A stretch of 64,000 nucleotides of DNA. It comes from Arthrobacter crystallopoietes BAB-32. Lineage in GTDB: Bacteria; Actinomycetota; Actinomycetes; Actinomycetales; Micrococcaceae. The translations under genes and the position numbers were made by a program. The notes beneath the pieces were generated by a model. The model was given only the letters and a program-made list of their open reading frames with translations. It did not search any database and had not been told where the DNA came from. The stretch covers positions 1 through 64,000 of the forward strand of contig NZ_ANPE02000079.1 in assembly GCF_000328305.2 (NCBI RefSeq). Direction: 5' to 3'. Shown here in pieces: positions 24,945 through 34,266 of the stretch; position 1 is the first letter of the stretch, and the number at the start of each line of letters is the position of its first letter.

Positions 24945-26339
24945 GTGAAGAGCGCCGTCGAAAACCTCACCCCGACCCGGGTCAAGCTCAATGTTGAGGT
25001 TCCCTTTGAGGAACTCAAGCCCAGCATCGATGAGGCCTACAAGACAATTGCTTCCCAGATCCAGGTCCCGGGCTTCCGCAAGGGTAAGGTTCCGGCGCGT
25101 CTGATCGACCAGCGTGTTGGCCGTGGTTACGTCATCGAGACGGCCATCAACGAAGGCCTTAATGGCTTTTACCAGAACGCGGTGCAGGAGAGCGGCATCC
25201 GACCGCTGAGCCGCCCGGAGGTGGAAATCACCGAGGTTCCGGATCCGTCCGCCACCGAAGGCCAGCTCGCCTTCCATGTCGAGGTCGACATCCGCCCGGA
25301 GATCGAACTGCCCGAGTACTCAGGTCTTGAGGTCACCGTCGAGGCCGCAGAAGCCGGCGACGCCGACGTCGAGAAGGCATTGGATGACCTGCGCGGCCGT
25401 TTCGGCACTCTCAAGACCGTGGACCGCCCGGCTGCCGCCGATGACTTCATCACCATCGACCTCAGCGCCAAGATCGACGGCGAAGAGGTCGACTCCGCTG
25501 CGGACCTTTCCTACCAGGTGGGCGCCGGCACCATGCTCGAGGGCATGGATGAGGCAGTGACCGGCCTGAGCACCGGCGAGGACGCAACCTTCATGACCAA
25601 GCTGGCAGGCGGCGAGCACGCGGGCCAGGAGGCTGAGGTCAAGGTCGTGCTGAAGGCCGTGAAGGAGCGCGAGCTTCCGGAGGCGAACGACGACTTCGCC
25701 CAGCTCGCCAGTGAGTTCGACACCATTGCCGAGCTCAAGGAAGACCTCGCGAAGCAGGCTGCGGACAGCAAGGTCATGGAGCAGGGCATCGAGGCACGCG
25801 ACAAGGTCCTCGACAAGCTCGTGGAGCTCATCGAGGTACCCGTCCCGGAATCCGTGATTGAAGAGCAGCTGGAGCAGCACTTCCGCCCGGAGAACAGCCA
25901 CGGCGAAGACCATGACACCGAGGAGCACCGGGCCGAGGTCCGCGAGAACACCGAGCGTGCGTTCCGCAACGAAATCATTCTCGATGCCGTAGCCGACAAG
26001 GAAGAGGTCGGGGTCAGCCAGGCCGAGCTGATCGACTACATCGTTTCGTCCGCCAGCCAGTACGGCATGGATCCCAACCAGTTCGCCCAGCTGATCGACC
26101 AGAGCGGTCAGGTCCCGATGATGGTCTCCGAGGTGCGCCGCCGCAAGGCCCTGGCCAAGGTGCTGGAACTGGCCAAGGTCACTGACAGCAACGGCTCCGA
26201 GGTCGACCTGAGCGATTTCGTCCGCCCGGCAGGTGCCGAGGAAGAGGACAACGTCGAGGACATGATCGAAGCCGCCGAAGCTGAGGCCGCCAAGGCCAGC
26301 CCGGAGGACGCTGAGGAGTCCGCAGAGTCCAAGGCGTAA
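24945..26339 (+). CDS. tig: Trigger factor (ribosome-associated chaperone, PPIase)
   Basis: This 464-residue chaperone binds nascent chains at the ribosomal exit tunnel. The ribosome-docking signature GFRKGKVP is at residues 43-50. An FKBP-type prolyl isomerase domain follows (about 155-240, with [17 protein letters not shown] and [14 protein letters not shown]), then the helical C-terminal substrate cradle, ending in an acidic Glu/Ala-rich tail common in actinobacteria. GTG 24945 is chosen because [14 protein letters not shown] is the family N-terminus and AGGAG lies about ten bases upstream; the frame is open into tRNA-Pro, which cannot be coding. It precedes clpP1P2 and clpX, the conserved quality-control block. 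Confidence 0.96.
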   Translation: MKSAVENLTPTRVKLNVEVPFEELKPSIDEAYKTIASQIQVPGFRKGKVPARLIDQRVGRGYVIETAINEGLNGFYQNAVQESGIRPLSRPEVEITEVPDPSATEGQLAFHVEVDIRPEIELPEYSGLEVTVEAAEAGDADVEKALDDLRGRFGTLKTVDRPAAADDFITIDLSAKIDGEEVDSAADLSYQVGAGTMLEGMDEAVTGLSTGEDATFMTKLAGGEHAGQEAEVKVVLKAVKERELPEANDDFAQLASEFDTIAELKEDLAKQAADSKVMEQGIEARDKVLDKLVELIEVPVPESVIEEQLEQHFRPENSHGEDHDTEEHRAEVRENTERAFRNEIILDAVADKEEVGVSQAELIDYIVSSASQYGMDPNQFAQLIDQSGQVPMMVSEVRRRKALAKVLELAKVTDSNGSEVDLSDFVRPAGAEEEDNVEDMIEAAEAEAAKASPEDAEESAESKA

Positions 26340-26352
26340 GTACGCCTGAGCG

Positions 26353-26382
26353 GCCGCCCGTTCCCAATGGGAAGCGGGCGGC
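26353..26382 (+). terminator. Terminator downstream of tig
   Basis: GCCGCCCGTTCCC and GGGAAGCGGGCGGC pair into a 13-bp stem with a single bulge and an AAT loop, followed by a weak T-containing stretch. It starts 14 bases after the tig stop. Confidence 0.7.
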
Positions 26383-26425
26383 TGCTGCGTTTAAGGCGCT
26401 TGTTGACCCAGGGCCCCCGGCTATG

Positions 26426-26436
26426 CGCCGTCAGCG
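26426..26436. promoter_or_regulatory. Possible ClgR-type operator upstream of clpP1P2
   Basis: CGC-CGTCA-GCG, followed by AAC, approximates the CGC(N5)GCG core recalled for ClgR, the activator of clpP1P2 in several actinobacteria. It lies about 125 bases upstream of clpP1. The inner spacer does not fully match, so it is a candidate only. Confidence 0.3.
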
Positions 26437-26559
26437 AACAGCCCCGGAAATAGGCAGAAACGAGCGCGGATCCGCGTTACTGTCCAAGAAGGAAAAAGAA
26501 CCTTCGGCCCCGGCCGGGAACCGGCTGGGCCAGTGGTGAGAATCGAGAGGTATTTCGGA

Positions 26560-27189
26560 ATGTCCAGTGAATCAGCCACTCCCAAGATGGCCACGACCGT
26601 TGACCCGGCGAGCCGCGAAGACTACATCTACAACCGGTTGCTGAAGGAACGGATTATCTGGCTGGGTTCAGAGGTCCGGGACGAGAATGCCAATGCGATC
26701 TGCTCCCAGCTGCTGCTGCTTTCGGCCGAAGATCCTGAGAAGGACATCTACCTCTACATCAACTCGCCCGGCGGTTCCGTCACGGCGGGCATGGCCATCT
26801 ACGACACCATGCAGTTCATTCCCAATGACGTGGTCACCGTGGCGACCGGCCTGGCTGCGTCCATGGGGCAGTTCCTGCTGTCGTCCGGCACGAAGGGCAA
26901 GCGGTACGCCACGCCCCACGCACGTATCCTGATGCACCAGCCCTCCGGGGGCATTGGCGGCACGGCTTCGGACATCAAGATCCAGGCCGAGCTGATCCTG
27001 CACATGAAGCGGGTGATGGCGGAGCTGACGGCGGAGCAGACCGGACAGACCGTTGAAACGATCCTCAAGGACAATGACCGGGACAAGTGGTTCACGGCTG
27101 AGGAAGGCCTGGAGTACGGCTTCTTCGACCATATCTCGGCTCATGCCGGCGGGGTCACCGGCGGCGGCGGAACGTCGCAGAATTCGTAG
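26560..27189 (+). CDS. clpP1: ATP-dependent Clp protease proteolytic subunit ClpP1
   Basis: This 209-residue serine protease subunit forms, with ClpP2, the mixed tetradecameric chamber served by ClpX or ClpC. The catalytic triad is visible as Ser101 (GLAASMGQ), His126 (ILMHQPSGG) and Asp175 ([11 protein letters not shown]). YINSPGGSV forms the oxyanion/handle region. ATG 26560 has AGAGG nine bases upstream; a GTG nine codons earlier also keeps the frame. clpP2 follows after about 50 bases, the usual tandem arrangement in actinobacteria. Confidence 0.96.
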   Translation: MSSESATPKMATTVDPASREDYIYNRLLKERIIWLGSEVRDENANAICSQLLLLSAEDPEKDIYLYINSPGGSVTAGMAIYDTMQFIPNDVVTVATGLAASMGQFLLSSGTKGKRYATPHARILMHQPSGGIGGTASDIKIQAELILHMKRVMAELTAEQTGQTVETILKDNDRDKWFTAEEGLEYGFFDHISAHAGGVTGGGGTSQNS

Positions 27190-27240
27190 GATCCGGCTGC
27201 TGCCGACCGCTAACAGAACATCACAAGCAGGAGCATGAAC

Positions 27241-27915
27241 ATGAACCCCAACTTCGCAGCCGCGGCTGGCGGCTACGCCCGCAACCTTCCTACGAGCCGT
27301 TATGTACTGCCGCAGTTCGAAGAGCGGACGCCGTATGGCTTCAAGCGCCAGGACCCGTACACCAAGCTCTTCGAAGACCGCATTATCTTCCTGGGAGTGC
27401 AGGTCGACGATGCCTCGGCCGACGACATCATGGCGCAGCTGCTGGTGCTTGAATCGACCGATCCGGATCGGGACATCACGCTGTACATCAACTCTCCGGG
27501 CGGGTCCTTCACGGCCATGACGGCGATCTACGACACGATGCAGTACATCCGCCCGGAAATCCAGACGGTCTGCCTTGGCCAGGCCGCCAGCGCCGCTGCC
27601 GTGCTGCTTGCGGCAGGCACTCCCGGGAAGCGGCTGGCACTGCCTAATGCCCGCGTGCTGATCCACCAGCCGGCACTTGGCGGCGGCGAACGCGGACAGG
27701 CTTCCGACCTGGAAATCCAGGCGGCGGAAGTCATGCGGATGCGCACCTGGCTGGAGGACACACTGGCACTGCACAGCGGAAAGACTTCGGTCGAGATCAA
27801 CCAGGACATCGAACGCGATAAGATCCTGACCGCGGAGGATGCCCTCTCCTACGGCTTGATCGACCAGGTGCTGGATTCGCGCAAGATCAACAAGCCTGCG
27901 ATCAACAAAGCGTAG
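27241..27915 (+). CDS. clpP2: ATP-dependent Clp protease proteolytic subunit ClpP2
   Basis: This 224-residue partner of ClpP1 has triad residues Ser117 (GQAASAAA), His142 ([10 protein letters not shown]) and Asp193 ([12 protein letters not shown]). The N-terminal extension [21 protein letters not shown] is typical of ClpP2, where it is processed. Two ATGs (27235 and 27241) follow AGGAG; the first is only one base away, so the second, seven bases away, is the better start. It is followed by a terminator, so clpX has its own promoter. Confidence 0.95.
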   Translation: MNPNFAAAAGGYARNLPTSRYVLPQFEERTPYGFKRQDPYTKLFEDRIIFLGVQVDDASADDIMAQLLVLESTDPDRDITLYINSPGGSFTAMTAIYDTMQYIRPEIQTVCLGQAASAAAVLLAAGTPGKRLALPNARVLIHQPALGGGERGQASDLEIQAAEVMRMRTWLEDTLALHSGKTSVEINQDIERDKILTAEDALSYGLIDQVLDSRKINKPAINKA

Positions 27916-27937
27916 CTCTTGTGCCGACAGGCTGTCT

Positions 27938-27974
27938 GGGCCCGCGGGGCGTAACAACGTCCCGCGGGCCCTTT
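27938..27974 (+). terminator. Terminator downstream of clpP2
   Basis: Perfect 11-bp arms GGGCCCGCGGG (27938-27948) and CCCGCGGGCCC (27961-27971) are followed by TTTGGTT. It separates clpP1P2 from clpX. Confidence 0.85.
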
Positions 27975-28106
27975 GGTTACTGAAACTGTCAGTGAAGTGA
28001 ATTAGAGTGGAACCTAATCAGCAGCCTCCTCACTCAAAGGGGATATCCCATCCAGGGACGTTCCGGAGGTTGTTCGTTCCACTAGGACCAGGTAAGGGGA
28101 CCGATT

Positions 28107-29399
28107 ATGGCTCGCATTGGCGAGAGCGCTGATCTGCTCAAGTGCTCTTTCTGCGGCAAAAGCCAGAAGCAAGTCCGGAAACTGATTGCCGGCCCGGGCG
28201 TCTACATCTGCGACGAATGCATCGAGCTCTGCAACGAGATTATCGAAGAAGAGCTGTCCGAGGTCGCGGACCTGGGTTCGTTCGAACTTCCTAAGCCGCG
28301 CGAGATTTTCGATTTCCTGCAGGAGTACGTGATCGGGCAGGAGCCGGCCAAACGCGCCCTCGCCGTGGCTGTCTACAATCACTACAAGCGGATCCAGTCC
28401 GGCCATGCCCCGAAGGGGTCGGCGAACCTTTCGGACGCCAGTCCGCTTGAGGACGTCGAGGTCGCGAAGTCGAATATCCTGCTGATCGGTCCTACCGGAT
28501 GTGGCAAAACCTACTTGGCCCAAACGCTGGCCCGCCGCCTCAACGTCCCGTTCGCGGTGGCGGATGCTACTGCCTTGACGGAAGCCGGCTATGTCGGCGA
28601 GGACGTGGAGAACATCCTGCTCAAGCTGATCCAGGCCGCCGACTACGATGTGAAGAAGGCCGAGCAGGGCATCATCTACATCGACGAGATCGATAAGATT
28701 TCCCGCAAGAGCGAGAACCCGTCTATTACCCGGGATGTCTCGGGCGAGGGTGTCCAGCAGGCACTGCTGAAGATCCTGGAAGGAACGGTTGCCTCGGTGC
28801 CGCCGCAGGGCGGACGCAAGCATCCGCACCAGGAATTCATCCAGATCGACACCACCAACGTCCTCTTCATTGTTGCCGGCGCCTTCGCGGGATTGGAGGA
28901 GATCATCGGATCCCGCGCCGGTCGCAAGGGGATCGGGTTCGGTGCACCGCTCAGCGACGCCAGCAAGGACAAGGACGCGTACGGTGAGGTCATGCCCGAG
29001 GACCTGCTGAAATTCGGTTTGATTCCGGAGTTCATCGGCCGTCTGCCGGTCATTACGACGGTATCCAACCTCGACCGTCCCGCCCTGATCAGGATCCTCA
29101 CGGAACCCAAGAACGCGCTGATTAAGCAATACCAGAAGATGTTCCATCTGGACGGTGTTGAATTGTCCTTTGAACAGGACGCTCTGGATGCGGTAGCAGA
29201 CCTGGCGCTGGAACGGGGAACGGGTGCCCGGGGGCTCCGGGCCATCATTGAGGAAGCCCTGCTGCCCGTCATGTTCGACCTGCCCAGCCGGGACGATGTC
29301 GCCGCCGTGGTTATTACCGCAGACGTGGTAACCAGCAAGGCGGAACCCACACTCATTTCGCACGATGTCGTCGCCAAGCGAAGGAATAAGTCCGCCTAG
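28107..29399 (+). CDS. clpX: ATP-dependent Clp protease ATP-binding subunit ClpX
   Basis: This 430-residue AAA+ unfoldase delivers substrates to ClpP1P2. An N-terminal zinc-binding domain has KCSFCGKSQ and ICDECIELC (four Cys). The AAA+ domain has Walker A GPTGCGKT (near 128), Walker [11 protein letters not shown], and pore and sensor elements near RVLT/GFG-like and [10 protein letters not shown] segments. The C-terminal small domain ends in RRNKSA. ATG 28107 is supported by GGTAAGGGGA upstream. A -10-like TAGAGT at 28003-28008 suggests a separate promoter. Confidence 0.97.
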   Translation: MARIGESADLLKCSFCGKSQKQVRKLIAGPGVYICDECIELCNEIIEEELSEVADLGSFELPKPREIFDFLQEYVIGQEPAKRALAVAVYNHYKRIQSGHAPKGSANLSDASPLEDVEVAKSNILLIGPTGCGKTYLAQTLARRLNVPFAVADATALTEAGYVGEDVENILLKLIQAADYDVKKAEQGIIYIDEIDKISRKSENPSITRDVSGEGVQQALLKILEGTVASVPPQGGRKHPHQEFIQIDTTNVLFIVAGAFAGLEEIIGSRAGRKGIGFGAPLSDASKDKDAYGEVMPEDLLKFGLIPEFIGRLPVITTVSNLDRPALIRILTEPKNALIKQYQKMFHLDGVELSFEQDALDAVADLALERGTGARGLRAIIEEALLPVMFDLPSRDDVAAVVITADVVTSKAEPTLISHDVVAKRRNKSA

Positions 29400-29451
29400 C
29401 GGAGCGCTGGGCAGGAAAGATCTATATCCACCGCTCTTGAGGAGTTACCGC

Positions 29452-30072
29452 ATGTCCGAAAGCAATGACGTTTCAACGGTTGATTTCTGGTTCGACCCGG
29501 CCTGTCCGTTCGCCTGGATTACTTCCCGGTGGATGCTTGAGGTCGAGAAGGTCCGGGAGCTCAAGGTCGAATGGCACGTCATGAGCCTGGCTGTCCTCAA
29601 CGATGGCCGCGACGAACTGCCGGACAGCTACAAGGAATTCCTGAAGACGGCCTGGGGCCCGGTCCGCGTAATCATTGCCGCACGGGAGCAGCATGGCAAT
29701 GAGTACGTCAAGAGGCTCTACGATGCCATGGGTACCCGGATCCACAATGAGGGTAACAAGGACACCAGCGCAGTCATCGCTGCTGCCTTGGCGGAGGCCG
29801 GCTTGCCGTCCGAGCTGGCAGCCTACGCCACCTCGAGTGAATTCGACGAGCAGCTGCGGGCCAGCCACGAGGAGGGAATCTCCCTGGTCGGCGACGAAGT
29901 CGGGACACCGGTCGTCTCGTTCAACGGGACGGCGTTCTTCGGTCCGGTCCTGACCAGGATTCCCCGCGGCGAACAGGCGGGGCGGATCTTCGACGGAGCG
30001 GTGGCCCTCGCCGACTTCCCGTACTTCTACGAAATCAAGCGCTCACGGACCACGAGCCCGGAATTTGACTGA
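29452..30072 (+). CDS. DsbA-family thioredoxin-fold protein, Rv2466c-like, single active-site Cys
   Basis: The 206-residue protein aligns by eye with mycobacterial Rv2466c, a mycothiol-dependent reductase of the DsbA fold: [41 protein letters not shown] (cis-Pro loop) and [12 protein letters not shown]. Rv2466c has a CPWC active site; here residues 18-21 read CPFA, so the resolving Cys is missing and chemistry would be monothiol or need mycothiol. ATG 29452 has GAGGAG upstream. It follows clpX by 52 bases and faces convergently toward valS. Cytoplasmic: no signal peptide. It may act as a mycothiol S-conjugate handling enzyme or FrnE-like protein. Confidence 0.85.
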   Translation: MSESNDVSTVDFWFDPACPFAWITSRWMLEVEKVRELKVEWHVMSLAVLNDGRDELPDSYKEFLKTAWGPVRVIIAAREQHGNEYVKRLYDAMGTRIHNEGNKDTSAVIAAALAEAGLPSELAAYATSSEFDEQLRASHEEGISLVGDEVGTPVVSFNGTAFFGPVLTRIPRGEQAGRIFDGAVALADFPYFYEIKRSRTTSPEFD

Positions 30073-30082
30073 TTGATCACGC

Positions 30083-30116
30083 CATAGGTTTTCCAGAAAT
30101 TTTTGGAATACCTATG
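30083..30116. repeat. AT-rich inverted repeat, 13-bp arms
   Basis: CATAGGTTTTCCA (30083-30095) and TGGAATACCTATG (30104-30116) are reverse complements with one mismatch, with an 8-base A/T loop. It starts 10 bases after the DsbA-like stop and is far more AT-rich than its surroundings. It could be a terminator for that gene, a regulator site, or part of the structured element that follows. Confidence 0.6.
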
Positions 30117-30119
30117 CGT

Positions 30120-30345
30120 GTCGGCTTGCATGAGAGTATAAATATCTATACGCATCCCCCGAAAGATGCGGGAACGAACACCAAAGATTCAGAGACAAGC
30201 CAAGTGGACCCAGTTCCACTGACTGCCAGTCCGTGACGGGACTCGGAAGACCTGAAGATCCGAGGAGTTCGCGAGATTCCAAACGTCACTAGGAGTCATA
30301 GAGTCGAAGCCCCACCAACGGCTACACGCTGATGGGGCTTCCCCT
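30120..30345 (+). ncRNA. Candidate structured noncoding RNA
   Basis: This gene-free stretch between convergent genes begins with an AT-rich promoter-like segment (GTATA-AATATC-TATAC, 30136-30151). It continues with a series of hairpins: CGCATC/GATGCG with loop CCCCGAAA (30151-30170), AGTGGA/TCCACT (30203-30220), AGTCC/GGACT (30228-30243), and a terminator-like GAAGCCCCA/TGGGGCTTC (30306-30341). No ORF of meaningful length with a ribosome site is present. The layout fits a small RNA of about 190-200 nt read on the plus strand, but transcription is not proven and no Rfam family was recognised. Confidence 0.35.
30306..30341. terminator. Terminator hairpin between the 30.1-kb element and valS
   Basis: GAAGCCCCA (30306-30314) and TGGGGCTTC (30333-30341) form a 9-bp stem with an 18-base loop; CCCCTATTT follows on the plus strand. 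It lies 19 bases past the valS stop (minus strand), so it can serve valS as well as anything transcribed rightward. Confidence 0.7.
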
Positions 30346-30359
30346 ATTTAACCGCCGCC

Positions 30360-32990
30360 TCAGGCCGGCGTCTCCGCCGGCGCGAGCTCCACTCCGTAGA
30401 CAGTCAGCTCACCATCGGCTTCGACAATCTTCAGTTCCCGCGCGTTGCCCGCAGCCTTGAGGTCACCGATACCGGCCTGCAACTGCGCCACCTGGGCAGC
30501 AGAGCCACTGATGACGGCAGTGAGCACTTCGGTGCGCTGCTTGACCTTCGCCTCCGACTTCGCCTTGCGAATCCCGCCCAAAGCCTGGCCGACAGTGCCA
30601 AGAAGATCCTTGTCAGCACCGGCCGCGATGGGGGCCAAAGCCGTGCTGGCGGGCCATGCCGACTGGTGCACCGACCCGGCGCGCCACCAGCTCCAGACTT
30701 CCTCGGTTGCGAACGGCAGGAACGGTGCGAAGAGCCGCAGCAGGGTATCGAGGGTAGTGGCAAGAGTCGCCAGAACGGAGGCCTGCTCCTCGGCGCCGGC
30801 AGCACCGTAGGCCCGGTCCTTGACCAGTTCGACGTAATCGTCGGTAAAGGACCAGAAGAACGTCTCGGTGATTTGCAGGGCCCGAGCGTAGTCATAGTTC
30901 TCGAAGGCCGCACTCGCCTGGTCCACCACATCGGACAGCTGACCGAGCAGCGAAGTGTCCAGTGGATTGATGACGGCTGCTGCGTCCTTGGTGATCACCG
31001 AGTCCTGCGTTGCACCGAGGTTAAGGACGAACTTGGAGGCGTTCAGCAGCTTGATGGCCAGGCGGCGGCCGATCTTCATCTGCGCAACCTCGTAGGCGGT
31101 ATCAGCGCCCAGCCGTGCCGAGGCAGCCCAGTACCGTACAGCATCTGCGCCGAACTGCTCCAGAACATCGGTGGGCACCACAACGTTGCCCTTGGACTTG
31201 GACATCTTCTTCCGGTCCGGGTCCAGGATCCATCCGGAAATCGCTGCGTGCTTCCAAGGGGCACAGGACTGCAGCGCGTCACCCCTGACGACCGTCGAGA
31301 ACAACCAGGTCCGGATGATGTCGTGGCCCTGCGGGCGCAGGTCGAAGGGGAAGACCTTGCCGAAGAATTCCTCGTCGCGGCTCCAGCGACCCACAATCTG
31401 TGGCGTCAGCGACGATGTGGCCCACGTGTCGAGGACGTCGGTATCGCCGGTGAAGCCGCCGGGCACGCCGCGCTGGTCTTCGCTGTAGCCTGGCGCAGCG
31501 TCAGCCGCGGGATCCACCGGCAGCATGTCGTCGGCGGGCAGGATCGGGTTGTCGTGATCCGGATTGCCGGCGCCGTCGAGGGGGTACCAGACTGGAATCG
31601 GCACGCCGAAGAACCGCTGCCGGGATACCAGCCAGTCCCCATTGAGGCCTTCGATCCAGTTTTCGTACCGCGACCGCATGAAGGCTGGGTGGAAATCGAT
31701 GTCACGGCCGCGTTCGATCAGACGTTCGCGCCGGTCGGCGTCCCGTCCGCCGTTGCGGATGTACCACTGGCGTGAGGTGACAACTTCCAGCGGCTTGTCG
31801 CCCTTTTCGAAGAAGTTGACGCTGTGCATCATCGTCTTCGGCTCGCCGTCCAGCTCCCCGGCGCCAGCCAGGAGTTCGACGACCTTTTCCTTCGCGGAGA
31901 AGACCGTCTTGCCTGCAAGTTCGGCAAAGTGCGCTTTGCCTTCCTCGGAGGTGATCCACTCGGGCGTGTCCGGGACGATGCGGCCGTCGCGGCCGACGAT
32001 GGCTCGGGTGGGCAGCTGAAGTTCACGCCACCAGGTGACGTCGGTCAGGTCGCCAAAGGTGCAGACCATGGCAATGCCTGCGCCCTTGTCCGGCTTGGCC
32101 AGCGGATGCGCCTTGACCTCCACCTCCACGCCGAAGAGCGGCGAGGTCACCTTGGTGCCGAAGAGCTTCTGGTACCGCTCGTCATCCGGGTGGGCCACGA
32201 GGGCCACGCAGGCCGGCAGCAGCTCGGGCCGGGTGGTCTCGATATGGACCTGCTCGCCGCCGGCCGTCCGGAAGGGGTACCGGTAGTAGGCACCGGGCAT
32301 CTCGCGGTCTTCCAGCTCGGCCTGGGCAACGGCGGTCCGGAACGTCACGTCCCAGAGAGTCGGGGCTTCTGCCATATAGGCATCGCCGGCGGCGAGGTTG
32401 GCCAGGAAGGCCCGCTGCGACACGGCGCGGGATACGTCGTCGATAGTGCGATAGGTCAGGTCCCAGTCGACCGACAGGCCCAGGGTGCTGAACAGGTTCT
32501 CGAAGACCTTCTCGTCCTCGACCGCCAGCTGCTCGCAGAGCTCAATGAAGTTGCGGCGGGACACGACATCGAAATCACGCTGGTTCTTCGCTGGCTTGGC
32601 CGGCGGCTGGTAGTCCGGGTCGTAGCCCACCGCCGGATCGCAGCGGACGCCGTAGTAGTTCTGCACACGCCGCTCGGTGGGCAGGCCGTTGTCGTCCCAG
32701 CCCATCGGGTAGAACACGTTCTTGCCCCGCATCCGCTGGTAGCGCGCCAGGACGTCGGTCTGCGTGTAGGAGAACATGTGTCCCACGTGGAGCGAACCGG
32801 AGGCGGTCGGCGGAGGAGTGTCGATCGAGTAGACCTGGCTGCGGTCGGTGTCCGGGTTGAACTTGTAGGTCCCCTCCTCGCGCCAGCGGCGGGACAGGGC
32901 ATCCTCGAGCCCTTCGAGGGCGGGCTTGTCGGGGACGTTTACGGAAACGGGCGTGTCTGTGCCCGGGGAATGTTCTGCCATGCCAGCCAT
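30360..32990 (-). CDS. valS: Valyl-tRNA synthetase
   Basis: This 876-residue class I synthetase charges tRNA-Val. The HIGH-type motif is HVGH (68-71) in PPPTASGSLHVGH, and KMSKS occurs as KKMSKSKGN near 595. The editing (CP1) domain and the anticodon-binding helical domain (DYVELVKDRAYG) are present, and the C-terminus ends in a short tail without the long coiled coil of E. coli ValS, as in other actinobacteria. ATG 32990 is used; a second ATG three codons later is equally possible, and neither has a clear ribosome site. It is convergent with the DsbA-like gene and divergent from the DUF488 gene. Confidence 0.95.
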   Translation of the reverse strand: MAGMAEHSPGTDTPVSVNVPDKPALEGLEDALSRRWREEGTYKFNPDTDRSQVYSIDTPPPTASGSLHVGHMFSYTQTDVLARYQRMRGKNVFYPMGWDDNGLPTERRVQNYYGVRCDPAVGYDPDYQPPAKPAKNQRDFDVVSRRNFIELCEQLAVEDEKVFENLFSTLGLSVDWDLTYRTIDDVSRAVSQRAFLANLAAGDAYMAEAPTLWDVTFRTAVAQAELEDREMPGAYYRYPFRTAGGEQVHIETTRPELLPACVALVAHPDDERYQKLFGTKVTSPLFGVEVEVKAHPLAKPDKGAGIAMVCTFGDLTDVTWWRELQLPTRAIVGRDGRIVPDTPEWITSEEGKAHFAELAGKTVFSAKEKVVELLAGAGELDGEPKTMMHSVNFFEKGDKPLEVVTSRQWYIRNGGRDADRRERLIERGRDIDFHPAFMRSRYENWIEGLNGDWLVSRQRFFGVPIPVWYPLDGAGNPDHDNPILPADDMLPVDPAADAAPGYSEDQRGVPGGFTGDTDVLDTWATSSLTPQIVGRWSRDEEFFGKVFPFDLRPQGHDIIRTWLFSTVVRGDALQSCAPWKHAAISGWILDPDRKKMSKSKGNVVVPTDVLEQFGADAVRYWAASARLGADTAYEVAQMKIGRRLAIKLLNASKFVLNLGATQDSVITKDAAAVINPLDTSLLGQLSDVVDQASAAFENYDYARALQITETFFWSFTDDYVELVKDRAYGAAGAEEQASVLATLATTLDTLLRLFAPFLPFATEEVWSWWRAGSVHQSAWPASTALAPIAAGADKDLLGTVGQALGGIRKAKSEAKVKQRTEVLTAVISGSAAQVAQLQAGIGDLKAAGNARELKIVEADGELTVYGVELAPAETPA

Positions 32991-33071
32991 TCTTTCATGC
33001 GCCGGCAGGCCCCTTCACATCCGTAAGCTCAGTGCGGCAATTCAGGGGGTGCCGCCGGCGTGTCCTCCGCG

Positions 33072-33077
33072 TAGGAT
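33072..33077 (+). promoter_or_regulatory. -10 element TAGGAT for leaderless DUF488 transcript
   Basis: TAGGAT ends seven bases before ATG 33085 with no ribosome-binding sequence between, so the transcript probably starts at or next to the ATG. Confidence 0.5.
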
Positions 33078-33084
33078 GCCCGTT

Positions 33085-33459
33085 ATGGCTGCCATTCGGA
33101 TCAAGCGGATCTACGAAGAGCGCACGGAGGACGACGGGTACCGGGTCCTGGTGGACCGGTTGTGGCCGCGCGGGGTATCCAAGGAGGCCGCCCACCTTGA
33201 TCTGTGGTTGAAGGAGATCGCGCCCTCGCCCGAGCTGCGCAAGGAGTTTGGCCACAAGGAAGACAATTTCGATGCCTTCACCCATGCCTACCGCGCCGAA
33301 CTCGACGATTCCGCGGCCGTGGAGCGCGCGGTGGCACTGGTGCACGAACACGGTACCGTGACCCTCTTGTACGCCGCCCGGGAAACCCGAATGAACCATA
33401 CGGTGGTGCTGCGGGACTACCTGGAGGAGAGGCTGGAAGCCGAGCGCCGCCGTCGTTAG
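33085..33459 (+). CDS. DUF488 family protein
   Basis: The 124-residue soluble protein has the family hallmarks IKRIYEER near the N-terminus, VLVDRLWPRGVSKE in the middle and LLYAARE-like strand with MNHTVVLRDYL at the C-terminus. DUF488 proteins have no settled biochemical role. ATG 33085 is preferred over ATG 33076 because the earlier one lies inside the predicted -10 box. It is monocistronic by appearance, with an SDR gene starting 57 bases downstream under its own -10. Confidence 0.87.
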   Translation: MAAIRIKRIYEERTEDDGYRVLVDRLWPRGVSKEAAHLDLWLKEIAPSPELRKEFGHKEDNFDAFTHAYRAELDDSAAVERAVALVHEHGTVTLLYAARETRMNHTVVLRDYLEERLEAERRRR

Positions 33460-33504
33460 CCGCCCGATCCGGCACCGGCGACTGAAGGCCCCTGCCCTTC
33501 CCAC

Positions 33505-33510
33505 TACGCT
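33505..33510 (+). promoter_or_regulatory. -10 element TACGCT for leaderless SDR transcript
   Basis: TACGCT ends six bases before ATG 33517, with no ribosome site between. Confidence 0.42.
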
Positions 33511-33516
33511 GAAGGC

Positions 33517-34266
33517 ATGACCAAGCGAGCAGTAGTAACCGGAGCAAGTTCTGGGATCGGTGCAGCCTCGGTGCGGGCGCTGCGCAAGAGCGGCTGGGAG
33601 GTCGTCGCCGTGGCCCGGCGTGCGGACCGCCTCGCCGAGCTGGCCGCGGAAACCGGCGCTGTCGCCATGGCCGCCGACGTTACCGATGCCGGAGCCGTGG
33701 AACGGCTGGTGGGGGAGGTGCTGGCCGGTGGCGGGATCGATGCCCTGGTCAACATCGCGGGCGGTGCCTTTGGCGTGGACACGATGGCTGCCGGGAAGCT
33801 CGCCGACTGGCAAAAGATGTATGACGTCAATGTGCTGGGAACGCTTCGGATGATCCAGGGCTTCCTGCCGGCCCTGCGGGAGAACGGCGAAGGTTCGGTG
33901 CTGCTGCTGACCTCGACCGCGGGCCTGGTTGCCTATGAAGGCGGAGGCGGCTACGTGGCAGCTAAGTCCGCCGAGCATTCCATGGCCGGCACGCTGCGAC
34001 TCGAGGAGGCGCAGCACAATGTGCGCGTGATCGAGATTGCGCCCGGCCTGGTGCACACCGAGGAGTTTTCGCTCAACCGCCTCGGCGGCGACCGGGAGGC
34101 GGCGGACCGGGTCTACGCCGGCGTCGAGAAGCCGCTGCTGGCAGAGGACGTGGCCGATGTCGTTGCCTATTCGCTGAACCTGCCGCATCACGTGAACCTG
34201 GACCAGATCGTGATCCGCCCAGTGGCCCAGGCCGCGGCGCACAAACTTATCCGGTCCCAGGCATGA
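33517..34266 (+). CDS. Short-chain dehydrogenase/reductase
   Basis: This 249-residue classical SDR has NAD(P)-binding TGASSGIG (8-15), the ALVNIAG strand and catalytic Ser133, Tyr146 and Lys150 (YVAAK). The Arg pair after the second strand (ARRADR) suggests NADP preference. The substrate cannot be predicted. Its stop overlaps the ATG of the cbiX-like gene by four bases, an arrangement that suggests co-translation although a functional link with sirohaem synthesis is not obvious. Confidence 0.9.
   Translation: MTKRAVVTGASSGIGAASVRALRKSGWEVVAVARRADRLAELAAETGAVAMAADVTDAGAVERLVGEVLAGGGIDALVNIAGGAFGVDTMAAGKLADWQKMYDVNVLGTLRMIQGFLPALRENGEGSVLLLTSTAGLVAYEGGGGYVAAKSAEHSMAGTLRLEEAQHNVRVIEIAPGLVHTEEFSLNRLGGDREAADRVYAGVEKPLLAEDVADVVAYSLNLPHHVNLDQIVIRPVAQAAAHKLIRSQA

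Noticed and set aside
30151-30170. Possible 6C RNA-type hairpin (C-run in loop)
   Set aside because: There are only five Cs in a row, partly in the stem, and no second C-rich hairpin, so the 6C motif is not met.
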